64,000 bases of DNA from Thermoanaerobaculia bacterium. Lineage in GTDB: Bacteria > Acidobacteriota > Thermoanaerobaculia > Multivoradales > JAHZIX01. The stretch spans positions 1 through 64,000 of the forward strand of contig JALXFE010000539.1 in the NCBI GenBank assembly GCA_027069135.1, read 5' to 3'. Positions 41,901 to 52,900 of this stretch are shown here, piece after piece. Both the position numbers and the translations under genes were made by a program. Numbering within the stretch: position 1 is the stretch's first letter; each line of letters begins with the position of its first letter. The notes beneath the pieces were generated by a model. That model was not told where the DNA came from. It did no database searches and saw nothing but the letters and a program-made list of their open reading frames with translations.

Positions 41901-44900
41901 AAGGTGGATCGCAAAGCTTTGCCGACCTATCGCCCGAGGAACGGAACCGTGGGGCAGCCCCGGACTCGAGCCGAAGAAGAATTGGTGGCGATCTGGAGCC
42001 AGGTGCTGGCGGTGCCTGCGGTGGGCCCCCGCGACGATTTTCTGGCTCTCGGAGGGGACTCCATCCTGGCGATGCAGGTGGTGGCGGGAGCTCATCGGGC
42101 GGGCCTCCACTTGGTCCCCGGGGACCTCTTCGAGACGGCGTCTTTAGCGGAGTTGGCCCTCCGGGCTCGACCCTTGGAGACCGTGCCGGTGAGCGCACCG
42201 GAGGTCGGTCCGGTACCTCTGACCCCGGCCCAGCATTGGTTTTTCGACCTCGACCTCCCGCGGCCGGAGCGTTGGAATCAATCCCTTCTGCTACGCCTCC
42301 GTCAAGAGCTCGAACCGGCCCTTCTTCGCCGTGCTCTCGAGGCGGTGTCGCGTCGGCATCCGGCGTTTCGGCTGCGTTTCGTAAGAACCGACCAGGGGTG
42401 GATCCAGGAGCTCGATGGCGAACCGGCCCTCGGTTGGGCCGTCATGGATCTCGAAGGGCTGGATCCGGAGAGGGTCGAAGGGGTGGTCGAGAAAGAGGCT
42501 CGCCGGCTCCACGGGAGTCTGGATCTGGAGCGAGGTCCCCTATTTCGTGCCCTCTACTGCCGGGTTTTGGGCGGCGGCTTCCTGGCCTGCGTGGGCCATC
42601 ATTTGATCGTCGATAGCGTGTCCTGGCGGGTGCTTCTGCAGGATCTGGAGGCGGCCTACGAGGTCTTGAAGACCGGTGGCACCCCGGAGGCTCGGCCGGC
42701 GCCTTCACCCTTCTCTTGGGCGAGAGGCCTCGAGGAGATGGCCGCTGCCGAGGATCCGGAAACCGCCGTTCGGAACGCGAGATTGGGACGCCCCTGGGGC
42801 CTGGCGGGGGAGCTGCCGTCGGAAGGGTCTCAAGGCCTTGCAACGGGCCCGGGAAGGGAGGGGAACACCAGGGTCCTTCGTCGTACCCTAGACACCACCG
42901 GCACGGAGAACCTGGTCCACCGCTCGTCCCGTCGTCTGCGCACCGACCCCCGGGAGCTCTTGCTCACGGCGCTGGCGGTGAGCCTGCGCCAGTGGACCGA
43001 CGCCCCGGCGGCTCGCCTGGATCTGGAGGGCCATGGCCGGGCGGCGACGGAGGACCTTTCCGACGCGATGGGTTGGTTTACGAGCCGTTCTCCCTTGCTT
43101 CTGATGGAACCGGAAACCGTGGCGTCCGGGGACTCCCGGTGGGCGGAGGAGCTGGCGGTGGTCAAGCGGGAGACCGCATTGTCCTCCAATGGGGATCAGG
43201 CTTTCGCCGCGTTGCGCTATACCCATCCTTCGCAGATTGTCCGTCGGCGCTTCGCCGACATTCCCCGAGCCCAGGTGTCCTTCAACTATCTCGGGCGGTT
43301 GGATGCCGTCCTGGGTGGTTCGGAGCTTTTCGATGCCGAGGATCGGGGGATCCCCGGGGAGCGGCATCCGGAGAATTCCAGACCCGTGGAGTTGGAGATC
43401 GACGCCTGGGTGTTGAGAGGCCGGCTGAGCGTGACCTTCACCTATAGCGAAGATCGATTCCGTCGGCAGACCATCGAGGCCTTCGCAAGCTCCTTCTTTG
43501 ACCATCTCCGGGCTCTCCTGGCGGCCCCCGCCGTCTTGCGACTGGAGGATTTCCCTGCCACGGGTCTTACCCAAGCCGAGCTCGTCGGGCTGGCGCTCGC
43601 CTGTGGCGGCGCTGAAAAAGTGGAGCAGGTGCTCCCGCTGGCCGGCTCCCAGGAAGGGATGCTTCTCTATTTGCTGGTTCGTGGGGACGCCTCGGTGGGG
43701 CGTCGGTGGGAGACGGCGCCGGATCCGACGTCGGCGGGCCCGGACGAACCGGTGTTCTTCAACCAACTCCATTGCGAGCTACAGGGATCCCTTCGGCCCA
43801 GCCTATTGCAGCAGGTTTTTCAAGAGTCGATGCGTCGACACCAGGTGCTACGGACCTCTTTCCACTGGCAGGGGTTGCCGGTGCCGATGCAGGTCGTGGG
43901 GCCCCTGACCGAGCTCCCCTGGAAAGAATTGGATTGGAGCCATAGCGAGCTCGACCCGGGAACCCAACTCGAGGACCTCCTGGTGGCCGATCATCGACGC
44001 GCCTTTCGCCTGGAGGAGGCACCGCTGATCCGCCTGACCCTGATTCGGCTGGGGCCTCAACGGCATCGCCTCCTGCTCAGCTATCACCACCTGATTCTGG
44101 ATGGGTGGTCGATCTCCCTGCTGCTGCGGGAGGCCTTCGCCGCCTATGAATCCCGGGCTGTCGGTGCATCCGACCGGGCCTCCACGAACCCGCCCGTCAA
44201 GGCGTCTCAGGCGGTGGGCCGGAGCCAATCCTTCTCGGAATACGCCGAGTGGCAGCGGTCCCAGGATCGGCTGGTGGCGGAGGAGTTCTGGCGCCGTCGC
44301 CTGGAAGGTGTCGAGGCCTCCCCGAGGCTCTATCTGGACCGGGGCCCGGCGGCTACGGCTGGCCGGTTCCGCCATCATCGGGAGGCCTTGAGCCCGCGCC
44401 GGACGCAGTTGCTAAAGGAGCGCGCCCGAGAGCTGCGCCTGACCCTTTCATCCCTGGTCCAGGGGGCCTGGGCGATCGTGCTCGGGGAGGCCACAGGCAG
44501 GAAAGAGGTCGTCTTCGGAACGGTCGTTTCCGGCCGCGAGGGGGGATTCGAGAGCACCGTCGGATTGTTGATCAACGCCCTGCCCATGAGGGCCAGGATT
44601 CGTCCCGAAGCCTCGGTCGAGCTCTGGTTTCGAGAGCTTCAACAGAGCCTGGTAGAAGCTCGGGAGCTCGGGTATTGCTCGTTGGAGGAGATCCACCGTT
44701 GGGCCCCCCAAGGGGGGCAGATGCCGTTGTTCGAGAGCCTGGTGGTCTTCGAGAACTATCCCGTGGAGGAGACCTTGCTCGAGGGTCGTGCAGATCTGCG
44801 GGTGCGGGATATCAAAGTCGAGGAGCGAACGAATTATCCCCTGGCCCTTTTTGCCTTCCCCGGGAGCCGTCTGGGATTGGAGCTGGTCACGGACACCGGG

Positions 44901-46955
44901 CGTTTCGATCGCGAGTCGGCAGAGATTCTTCTCTCCCGCCTGGAGGGAATTCTGGAGCGGGTAGCCCAGGGCCGCGACCTTAGCCTGGGGCAGCTCATGG
45001 CCCCCGACGAGGAGCAGCGCCAGCAGGTGTTGGACGGTTGGAACCCTCCGCTTCAATCCCCTCCGCTTCAATCCCCTCCGCGGGCGCTCGCCGTGGAACG
45101 GGCTTTTTCGAGCCAGGCACGGCGGGACCCGGCGGCACCGGCGCTCCTCCTACCCTCCTCCGACGGCACCCAGCTGGGAGTCGTTTCCTACGGTCGCTTG
45201 CATCGGCGGGTAGGCCGGCTGGCGGAAGAGCTCGTCGCCCTCGGTGCCGGGCCGGAGACCCTCATCGCTTTACGCTTCGATCGCTCACCGGAGCTTTTGA
45301 CGTGCGTGCTGGCGGTGCTCACCGCCGGGGCCGCCTTCCTACCCCTGGATCTCTCTTGGCCACCCCGGAGATGCCGTCAGATCCTCGAGGAATCGGGGGC
45401 TCTCCTCCTCCTGACGGTCCGCGATCTCGATCCGGAAGATGAGCTGGGAGCCGTCCCGATTTACTTTCTTGAGGTCGAGGGAGAGCTCGCCGCGGCCCGA
45501 CCGGCCCAACTTCTGCTGCGCAGCACCGCCTACCGCAGCGAGGCTCCCGATGCCGACGCCCTGGCCTATCTCCTGTACACCTCCGGTTCGACCGGGCGTC
45601 CCAAGGGGGTCGAGGTGTCCCGGCGGGCCCTCGCGGCCCATTGCCAGTGGGCCGGCGAGGCCTTCGCCCTGGCCCCTCGAGACCGCGTATTGCAACTCGC
45701 CTCCTTGGCTTTCGACGCCAGCCTCGAAGAGATATTCCCCGCCCTGGCTCGGGGAGCTGCCTTGGTCTTGCGAACCGACGCCATGCTCTCCTGCGCCCAG
45801 GCCTTCTGGCAGGCCTGCGATCGGTGGGGCGTTACGGTGGCGGATCTGCCGACGGTCCTGTGGCATAGCTTGGAAGCGGACCCGGAGAGCCCGCCGAGGT
45901 TGCCTCGATCCTTGAGGTTGATCGTCCTGGGCGGGGAACGGGCGTGTCCGCAGGCCGTCCACGCCTGGCGCGGGCGTTTCGGCGGTGGGGTTCGACTTCT
46001 CAACACCTATGGGCCGACGGAAGCCACCGTGGTGGCGACAGCCGCGGAGCTGCCGGTCAAGGGACCGGCGGAGGAGCCCGACGGGGAGGCCCTGCCGGAG
46101 GTTCCCCTGGGCCGCGCCCTGCCTTACGCCCGAGCCTACGTCTTGGATCCCGAGGGAAAGCCCGTACCCCCGGGGGTCGCCGGAGAGCTGGTCTTGGCCG
46201 GTGCAGGCCTCGCCCGAGGCTACCGCGGCCGACCCGCCGCGACGGCTCGACGTTTCGTACCGGATCCATGGGGAGGGGGCCGTGGTTCCCGAATGCTCCG
46301 GACGGGAGACCTGGCCCGATTCAACCTCCGAGGGGACCTTCAATTCCTGGGCCGCCGGGACCGGCAGATCAAGATTCGAGGCATCCGCATCGAGCTGGGG
46401 GAAGTCGAGGCGGTCTTGACCGGGCATCCTCTCATTCGCGAGGCCTATGTAGAGGCGACTCACGATGAAGACTCTCGAGGGCTGGCGGCGTTCTACGCTC
46501 CAGCGGAACTCTCAGCCCCGGAGCTGGCTTCTTTCCTGCGCCAGCAGCTTCCGGAATCGATGGTGCCGATAGAGCTGGTGGGCTTGGCAGAGCTGCCGCG
46601 GGGAGTTTCCGGCAAGGTCGAGGTCTCGTCCTTGCCCAGAGCCCAAGGACCGCGCCGCGCCGAAACCCGGAGGATCGAGCCACGAAACGAGACGGAGGCC
46701 GCCGTGGCGGCCGTTTTCGAAGAGGTCTTGGGCCTAGAGGGGGTCGGAGCCCTGGACAATTTCTTTGATCTGGGGGGCCACTCTTTGCTGGCCACCCGCC
46801 TGGTAGCAACGATCCAGGACCTTTTTGAGGTCGATCTGCCGTTGCGGCTGGTGTTTGAGTCCCCGACGGTAGAGCGTTTGGCCGCCGCGGTGGCGACGTT
46901 GATTCTGGATGAGTTGGAGCGGCTGGGGGAAGAGGAGCCTGACGACCCATTTTAG
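38901..46955 (+). CDS. NRPS: C*-A(Ser)-PCP-E-C-A-PCP
   Basis: A 2684-residue two-module synthetase. The N-terminal C-like domain (about 45-470) has Pro181-Ser182-x3-Asp186-Leu187 in place of HHxxxDG, so both histidines are missing. A3 (about 520-1005, Asp709) gives the code DVWHVSLVD, serine. PCP uses Ser1054. The next domain is an epimerase (about 1105-1560): QHWFFDL, HHLIVDSVSW (His1233-His1234) and the FNYLGR motif, predicting D-serine. A canonical C follows (about 1575-2040, HHLILDGWS, His1729-His1730), of the type accepting a D-residue. A4 (about 2065-2570, Asp2272) reads DAEAVGTVV, which I cannot assign; Glu at code position 3 hints at a basic or polar side chain. The final PCP uses Ser2628. 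No thioesterase is present. Confidence 0.92.
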   Translation: MSLACAARGIPYDETTGGSGRHETAHRVEAESTEEMNEPPPLASPSVEGFLMSPQQERLFKQQDRSPQAFISRLAIKISGPLEMPALLLAVGEVAASQEALQTLFLPSPSLRRTVQVVAGPAPRIARIDLTGLGRRQRQRAAEELLVSEGRQLFDLARGPSLRVLLLQLEATEQLAIFHLPSLCADLRSLNQLFDQITSAYASRRPLEPHERPMPYTQFAAWQRQLLDLPEAEEERLVWQALDLSGTFPEQLPLLPEVAPKQQRQNPFRPGKARRILEAEKVSRLQQEAERLGLPTEALLLAAWGLVLWRSVAPEPRLSLFRSCDGRGAYEELRATLGLFEKYLPVVVGIQEETGFEGLARRVARRLTGADDDQEYFDSRIWTREGGEFPADGLPLGFSFDPCEEPRQVGEVQFSIAGLHCVSERFAARLACQARHDALRLELVFDRGLYPRPVAEMLLGRFEVALFSALDRPQADLGCLEILSLEERRQLLYELNQGAPEILLPGVGGRPVYRYIEAACVAYGDRVAVSCEGRSLTYAQLGAGANRMARHLQRRGAGPERRIAVALERSTDLVLAVLAVLKAGAVYVPLDVEGPPARGAQMMADVGADLVLIDRVSSPWAKGLGAEGVPMLALEELGADLLNEEASPLPTQMPPQGLAYAIFTSGSTGRPKAAGNTHEALTNRLLWMQERYRLEPRDVVLHKTPVAFDVSVWELLWALMTGARLEVARPGGHRDPAYLLGVIRDRGVSVVHFVPSMLKEFLGQDGVEDCPALRLVVASGETLSPALSRLFHQHLDASLENLYGPTEAAVDVTAHRTDGRELVTVPIGRPISNLRAFVVDERFRAVPWGREGELCLAGVGLARGYLGEPRETASAFLPDPFSGIPGTRLYRTGDRCRWRGDRRLDILGRLDQQLKIRGWRVEPGEVEAALLEHPAVSAASVLGQSLEGSGTRLVAYVEGCSRSDPPAAAELRDFLVGLLPPPLIPGHFVSLEALPRLPSGKVDRKALPTYRPRNGTVGQPRTRAEEELVAIWSQVLAVPAVGPRDDFLALGGDSILAMQVVAGAHRAGLHLVPGDLFETASLAELALRARPLETVPVSAPEVGPVPLTPAQHWFFDLDLPRPERWNQSLLLRLRQELEPALLRRALEAVSRRHPAFRLRFVRTDQGWIQELDGEPALGWAVMDLEGLDPERVEGVVEKEARRLHGSLDLERGPLFRALYCRVLGGGFLACVGHHLIVDSVSWRVLLQDLEAAYEVLKTGGTPEARPAPSPFSWARGLEEMAAAEDPETAVRNARLGRPWGLAGELPSEGSQGLATGPGREGNTRVLRRTLDTTGTENLVHRSSRRLRTDPRELLLTALAVSLRQWTDAPAARLDLEGHGRAATEDLSDAMGWFTSRSPLLLMEPETVASGDSRWAEELAVVKRETALSSNGDQAFAALRYTHPSQIVRRRFADIPRAQVSFNYLGRLDAVLGGSELFDAEDRGIPGERHPENSRPVELEIDAWVLRGRLSVTFTYSEDRFRRQTIEAFASSFFDHLRALLAAPAVLRLEDFPATGLTQAELVGLALACGGAEKVEQVLPLAGSQEGMLLYLLVRGDASVGRRWETAPDPTSAGPDEPVFFNQLHCELQGSLRPSLLQQVFQESMRRHQVLRTSFHWQGLPVPMQVVGPLTELPWKELDWSHSELDPGTQLEDLLVADHRRAFRLEEAPLIRLTLIRLGPQRHRLLLSYHHLILDGWSISLLLREAFAAYESRAVGASDRASTNPPVKASQAVGRSQSFSEYAEWQRSQDRLVAEEFWRRRLEGVEASPRLYLDRGPAATAGRFRHHREALSPRRTQLLKERARELRLTLSSLVQGAWAIVLGEATGRKEVVFGTVVSGREGGFESTVGLLINALPMRARIRPEASVELWFRELQQSLVEARELGYCSLEEIHRWAPQGGQMPLFESLVVFENYPVEETLLEGRADLRVRDIKVEERTNYPLALFAFPGSRLGLELVTDTGRFDRESAEILLSRLEGILERVAQGRDLSLGQLMAPDEEQRQQVLDGWNPPLQSPPLQSPPRALAVERAFSSQARRDPAAPALLLPSSDGTQLGVVSYGRLHRRVGRLAEELVALGAGPETLIALRFDRSPELLTCVLAVLTAGAAFLPLDLSWPPRRCRQILEESGALLLLTVRDLDPEDELGAVPIYFLEVEGELAAARPAQLLLRSTAYRSEAPDADALAYLLYTSGSTGRPKGVEVSRRALAAHCQWAGEAFALAPRDRVLQLASLAFDASLEEIFPALARGAALVLRTDAMLSCAQAFWQACDRWGVTVADLPTVLWHSLEADPESPPRLPRSLRLIVLGGERACPQAVHAWRGRFGGGVRLLNTYGPTEATVVATAAELPVKGPAEEPDGEALPEVPLGRALPYARAYVLDPEGKPVPPGVAGELVLAGAGLARGYRGRPAATARRFVPDPWGGGRGSRMLRTGDLARFNLRGDLQFLGRRDRQIKIRGIRIELGEVEAVLTGHPLIREAYVEATHDEDSRGLAAFYAPAELSAPELASFLRQQLPESMVPIELVGLAELPRGVSGKVEVSSLPRAQGPRRAETRRIEPRNETEAAVAAVFEEVLGLEGVGALDNFFDLGGHSLLATRLVATIQDLFEVDLPLRLVFESPTVERLAAAVATLILDELERLGEEEPDDPF
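45046..45075 (+). repeat. In-frame 15-bp tandem repeat in the C-A linker
   Basis: CTCCGCTTCAATCCC is present twice in a row, followed by a partial third copy. It encodes a repeated PPLQS unit in the linker between the second C domain and A4 of the synthetase. Confidence 0.75.
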
Positions 46956-46993
46956 GCTCCGCTACCTTGGTTGTGACCCGAGAGGAGAGGGCG

Positions 46994-49900
46994 ATGATGG
47001 ACGGAGAATCGAGCTGCGGCTCGTTGGTGGACCTGCTGTGTCTTCGAGCGCGATTGGAAGGGGATCGACGGGCCAAGAGCTTTCTGCCGGCAACTGGCGG
47101 GCCAGCGATCCATCGGACCTACAGTGAGTTGCACCGGGCCGCCCTTTCTATGGCCGCCCATCTGGCCTCGACCGCTGCTCCGGGGGACCGCGCGCTCTTG
47201 CTCTACCCCCCCGGGCTGGAGTTTACGGAAGCCTTCTTTGGCTGCCTCTACGCCGGCCTGGTGGCAGTCCCGGCCCCCCCTCCGGATCCCCGGCGCCTGG
47301 AGCGAACGTTGCCCCGGGTGCGTTCGATCCTGGAGGATTGCGCTGCGAAGCTCATCCTCACCACCGAAGGCACCTTGCCGGCCCTGCGAGGGGCCGCCGA
47401 CAAGCTCCCGAGCCTGCGGCAGATTCCCTGGATCGCCACGGATTCCCTCGCTGTGCAAGAAGATCCGGGAGAGAGCTTCGAGGCACCGCGGATTGGGCCG
47501 GAGACCTTGGCCTATCTGCAATACACCTCCGGCTCGACCGCGGCCCCCAAGGGGGTTCGATCGACCCACGCCCACATCCTTCGCAACTGTCGGTATCTAG
47601 AGGAGGGCCTCGGCTACGACCGGGATAGCGTGCAGCTGAGCTGGGTTCCGGACTTCCACGATGACGGCCTGATCCAAGGGGTCGTGCTCTCCATTTACAC
47701 AGGGTTCCTGGGCCTGCGCATGGCACCGCTGGCCGTCGCCCGTCGGCCGCTCTCCTGGCTCAAGGCCATGACCGACCATCGGGCGACCCATTCCGGGGGG
47801 CCGAATTTCGTCTATGAAATGGCGGCCCAACGGATTCGCCCCGCAGATCGGGAGGGCCTCGATCTTTCCTCCTGGCGGGTGGCCTACAACGCCGCCGAGC
47901 CCATCCGGGCCTCGACGCTGGAGACATTCCAGGAGGCCTTTGGGCCCGTCGGGTTTCGCCGGGAAACCTTCTATCCGGCTTTCGGAATGGCGGAGACCAC
48001 GTTGATCGTATCCGCCAAGCCTCACGGCGCCGCACCCCTCGTGATCCCCTTCGACACCGAGGCCCTGGAGCTCTCGGGGCAAGCTCGGGAAGTTCCCCCA
48101 TCGGCCAAGGCCAAGACCCTGGTGGGCTGTGGCGCTCCCTTGGGTGCGGCTCGTTTCGAAATCGTCGACCCGGAGACCCAGAGCCGGCAGCCGGAAGGCC
48201 AGGTCGGGGAGCTGTGGATCTCGGATCCCTGCGTTGCCGATGGCTATTGGGGCCAACCGGAGGCGACGGCACAGACCTTCAAAGCTCGTCTGGCGGGCAG
48301 TGATGACGGCCCTTTCCTGCGCACCGGCGACCTCGCTTTCCTGCATCGGGAGCAGGTTTTCATCGCGGGACGGCTCAAGGACTTGATCATTCTCGCCGGC
48401 CGGAATCTCTATCCCCAGGATGTCGAGCTGGCCGCAGAAGGGGCCCACCAGAGCCTGCGCCGGGGCTGCGGTGCCGCCTTCGCCGTAGAGGCCGAGGGCA
48501 AGGAGCGGTTGGTGATCGCCCAGGAGGCCCGCGAGGGGCTTTTCGCCGCACAGGCCGCCGCAGAGGCTGCCGAAGCCCGCGGGGCGATCCGTCAAGCGGT
48601 GGCCGAAGCCCTCGATGCCGAGATCTGGGAGATCGTGCTCATCGCCCCCGGGACGCTGCCCAAGACCTCCAGCGGCAAGATTCAGCGGCAGGCATGCCGG
48701 ATCCTGTACCAGGAAGGCCGTCTCGAGGTGCCCTCGCCACCCGTAGCAGAGCCGGTGGCCTCCAATATAGGAGCCCTCTCCGTCGCCGAGATTGCCACCT
48801 GGCTGCGCCGACGCTTGGCCGAGCATCGCGGCTGCCGGGAGGAGGAGATCGATCCCCGGCAGCCCTTTTCGCGATTGGGGCTCGGCTCTACGGCCTTGGT
48901 GGGTCTGGTCGGCGAGCTGGAGGAGAAGATCGGCGAGAAGCTCTCGGAGACCTTCTTCTGGCAACACCCGACCCTCGAGGCGGTGGCAGCAGCGCTGGCT
49001 CCAGGAGGCTGCGACGGGGCCGTCGAGGTGGCGTCGGCCAACGAGAGACATAGGAGGGCGTCCCAGGAGCGCCAGCCCGTGGCCATCGTCGGTATCGGCT
49101 GCCGATTCCCCGGCGCCGGGAGCCCGGAGGCTTTTTGGCGGTTGCTGCGGGACGGCATCGATGCCGTGGGGGAGGTTCCGCCGGACCGTTGGCCGGTGGA
49201 GGAGTATTACCATCCGGAACCCCGGAGAGCCGGAAAGATGAGCAGTCGTTGGGGCGGATTCCTCGATGGCGTCGACGGCTTCGATCCCTATTTCTTCGGC
49301 ATCTCCCCGCGGGAAGCGGAACGCATGGATCCCCAGCAGCGCCTCCTTCTCGAAGTGACCTGGGAAGCGTTAGAAGATGCCGGCATCCCGCCCCAATCCC
49401 TGGCCGGTTCCGCGACCGGCGTGTGGGTCGGCATCGGGATGAGCGATTACAGCCGCTGGCTTTTCGAAGACGGGGCTTTGAGCGACGCCTACGCTGGCAC
49501 CGGCGGGGCCCTTTCCATCGCGGCCAATCGGCTTTCCTTTTTCTTGGATCTTCGAGGCCCGAGTCTCGCCGTGGACTCCGCCTGCTCCGCCTCCCTGGTC
49601 GCGGTGGAACGGGCTTGCCGCAGTCTTTGGCGAGGCGAGACGGATCTTGCCCTGGCCGGCGGCGTCAATCTGATCCTGGCACCGGAGGTGACGGTCAACT
49701 TCAGCCAGGCGGGCTTCCTGGCACCGGATGGGCGCTCCAAAGCCTTCGATGCCCGGGCCGATGGCTACGTGCGCAGCGAGGGGGCGGGGGTAGTGGTGCT
49801 CAAACCCCTTTCCCGAGCACAGGCCGACGGGGACCCGATCTATGCCGTGGTCCTGGGGGGCGCCGTCAACCAGGACGGTCGATCGAACGGCCTCACGGCT

Positions 49901-52900
49901 CCCAATCCCCAGGCCCAGGAGCGCCTGATCCTGACCGCCTGCCGAGATGCGGGGGTGGATCCGAGGGCGATCCGAGCCGTGGAGGCCCATGGCACCGGGA
50001 CGGCCTTAGGCGATCCCATCGAGGCCCAAGCCTTGGGCGCCGCCCGGGGAGCTCGCCGGGAGTCGGAGCCGCCATGCTCCCTGGGTTCCGTCAAGACCAA
50101 TCTCGGGCATCTGGAGACCGCTGCAGGGATCGCGGGGCTGATCAAGATGGCCCTCTGCCTACGGCATCGCCGGCTGGTTCCCAGCCTTCATTTCGAGGAG
50201 CCGAATCCGCGCATCGACTTCGACGCCTTGGGGCTCTCGGTGCAGACCCAGGAGGCCCCCTGGGAGAGCGACGGCGGACCCCGGTTGGCCGGGGTGAGCT
50301 CGTTTGGCTTCGGCGGAACCAACGCCCACGTCATCCTCCGGGAAGCTCCGGTGTCGACCCAGCCGGAGGTCTTGGGGGACGATCCCCGGAGAGAGGATCT
50401 GGTGGTCCTCTCGGCCCAGGATCCCCAGGCCCTGCGCCAACGGGCTCGGGACCTGCGGGCCGCCCTCGCGTCGGGTGACGGGAGCCCGAAGGAAGGACTG
50501 TTGCGAGATCTATCCTGGACGACAGCCCGCCGTCGCAGCCATCTGGACCATCGCCTGGCCGTCGTCGCTCGGGACCTGCCGGAGCTGGAAGAAGCCCTGG
50601 TGGCCTTCGAAGCCGGGGACGAGCTTCGGGATCTGGCTCGAGGACAGCGCCCCTTCGACGGAGCGTCCCCCATCGCCTTTGTCTTTTCCGGGCAGGGTGG
50701 ACAATGGCCGGCCATGGGCCAGGAGCTCTATGCCACCGAGCCGGTCTTCCGCGAGGCCCTGGAAGCGGCGGCCCGGGCCCTCGCCCCTCACGTCGATGGG
50801 GATCCCTTGGCCGAGCTCCTAGCACCGCCGGATCGATCCCGACTCGAAGAAATCGACGTGGTGCAACCTCTTCTCTTCGCCCTCCAGGTGGCTCTAGCGG
50901 CCCTTTGGCGGTCTTGGGGGGTGGAACCGGCGGCGGTCATCGGCCACAGCCTGGGGGAGGTGGCGGCGGTGGTCGTGGCGGGCGCTCTGAGCCTGGAGGA
51001 CGGCGCCCAGATCATCTGTCACCGCAGCCAGCTCATGCGCATGACCAGCGGGGGCGGCGCGATGTTGGCGGTCGAGATGGAAGTGCTGGCCCTCACCGCC
51101 CTGCTGCAGGCTCTGGGGGGGCAGGTGGAGATCGCCGTGATCAACGGCCCGGACTCGGTGGCGGTTTCCGGCGAAGTCGAAGCCGTCGAGACGCTGCGCC
51201 TCGCCTTGGAAGAAAAGGGCATTTTCTGTCGGCGAGTGAAGGTCGACGTCGCCGCCCACGGTCCCTTGATGGAGCCGTTGACGGAACCTCTCGGCCTGCT
51301 CCTGGCGGGGTTGACGCCGAAGACCGGGGATCTGCGCATCTTCTCAACGGTTCTGGGAGACGAGGTTGACGGCAAGGACCTCGACGGCAGCTATTGGCAG
51401 CGCAATCTGCGGCGGCCGGTACGTTTTGCGGAGGCGGTGGAGAAGGCCTTGGAGAACGGGGTGCAGACCTTTGTCGAGCTCGGCCCCCACCCCCTCTTGG
51501 TACGGGCCGTGGGGCGGATGGGAGAGCGGGCGCAGAAGAATCTGCTGGCCATCGGTTCCTTGCGTCGGGAAGAAGGGGAGCGCCGGCAAATGCTCCGGGG
51601 CCTTGGGGCTCTCTACTGCCGAGGGGTCGAACCCCGGTGGCCGGCGGTGGCTCCAACGACCGGCCGGACCGTGTCGCTTCCGACCTATCCCTGGCAGCGG
51701 CAGCGCTATTGGCTTGAACGGCGGCGATCCCCTCTCCCCTCCGATCATCCCCTCCTGGGGCGCCGGCTCGATTCCGCTCGCAATTCGGAGACCCTGTGGC
51801 AAACGACTCTGGAAAAAGACCGGGTCGACTTCCTGAGCTCTCACCGCGTTGCCGGCACGATGGTGCTACCCGGCACCGCTTATCTTGAAATGGCGGTCCA
51901 GGCGGGGGGAGCTCTCGCCGATGTGGAGTTTCGACAGCCGCTGTGGATCGGCGACGAGGCTCTCGAGGCCGGCGAGGTAGAGCTTCAGACCACGGTTTTC
52001 GAGGAACCCGAAGGGCGGGGGCGGCGATTCGAGATCTACAGTCGCTCGGGGGACGAGGCCTGGGTTCGGAACGCCTGTGGAAGGTGCGAACCGGCTCGCC
52101 CGAGTCGACCGGTCGAGGCCCTCGATATCTCCGCGCTGCAGGAGCGCCTCGGGGCCGGAACCGAGGCCGAGGACTTCTACCGTGACCTGGCGACCCGGGG
52201 CTACGACTACGGCCCCCAGCATCGCCAGGTCCACCGGCTCTGGTCCGGGGACCGGGAAGTTCTCGTCGAGCTTCGAAGCGGCCTCGAAAAGGGTCTGTGG
52301 ACGCTCCACCCAGCCCTCTTGGACAGCGCCTGGCAAGGTCTGGCGGCATGGTTTGAGAACGTGGCCGACGGGGACCTGTGGCTGCCGGCGCGGGTGGGTG
52401 AGTTTCAGGCGAGCTCGATGTCCGGGCCACCGGCCTGGGCGCGTATCGAAGCCTCGGAGGTCTCGATCTCGAGAATCACGGCGCGGGTGGATCTTTTCGA
52501 TCGGGACGGCCGGCATCTCTCCCGCACCGAAGGCCTGGAGCTTCGCCGGTCCTCCCTGAAGCCGCCGGTCGGCCTCGGTTCCCCGGGTGCAGCTTCCCCG
52601 GCTTCCCCAGACACGGCTTCCCCAGACACGGCTTCCCCAGACACGGCTTCCCGAGGGCCATCGCTGTACACCGTGGAGTGGCGGGAGGCCCCTTCATCCC
52701 GAGCTTCCGAGCTCGCCTTAGAGCCGGAGAGGTGGATGATCCTGGAAGATCAAGGAGGGGTCGGTCGGGCTCTTGCGGAAGAGCTACAGCGGCGGGGCCA
52801 TCAGGCGATCCTCTTTCCCGCTTTCCCCGGCGGCTCCCCCGGCGGCGAACGCACCGAAGGGGAGGCCGAAGCCTGGGGACGGGCTTTCAAGGAGGCTGCG

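Noticed and set aside
42180-43560. Third ordinary C domain in the synthetase at 38901
   Set aside because: HHLIVDSVSW and the FNYLGR motif identify it as an epimerization domain.
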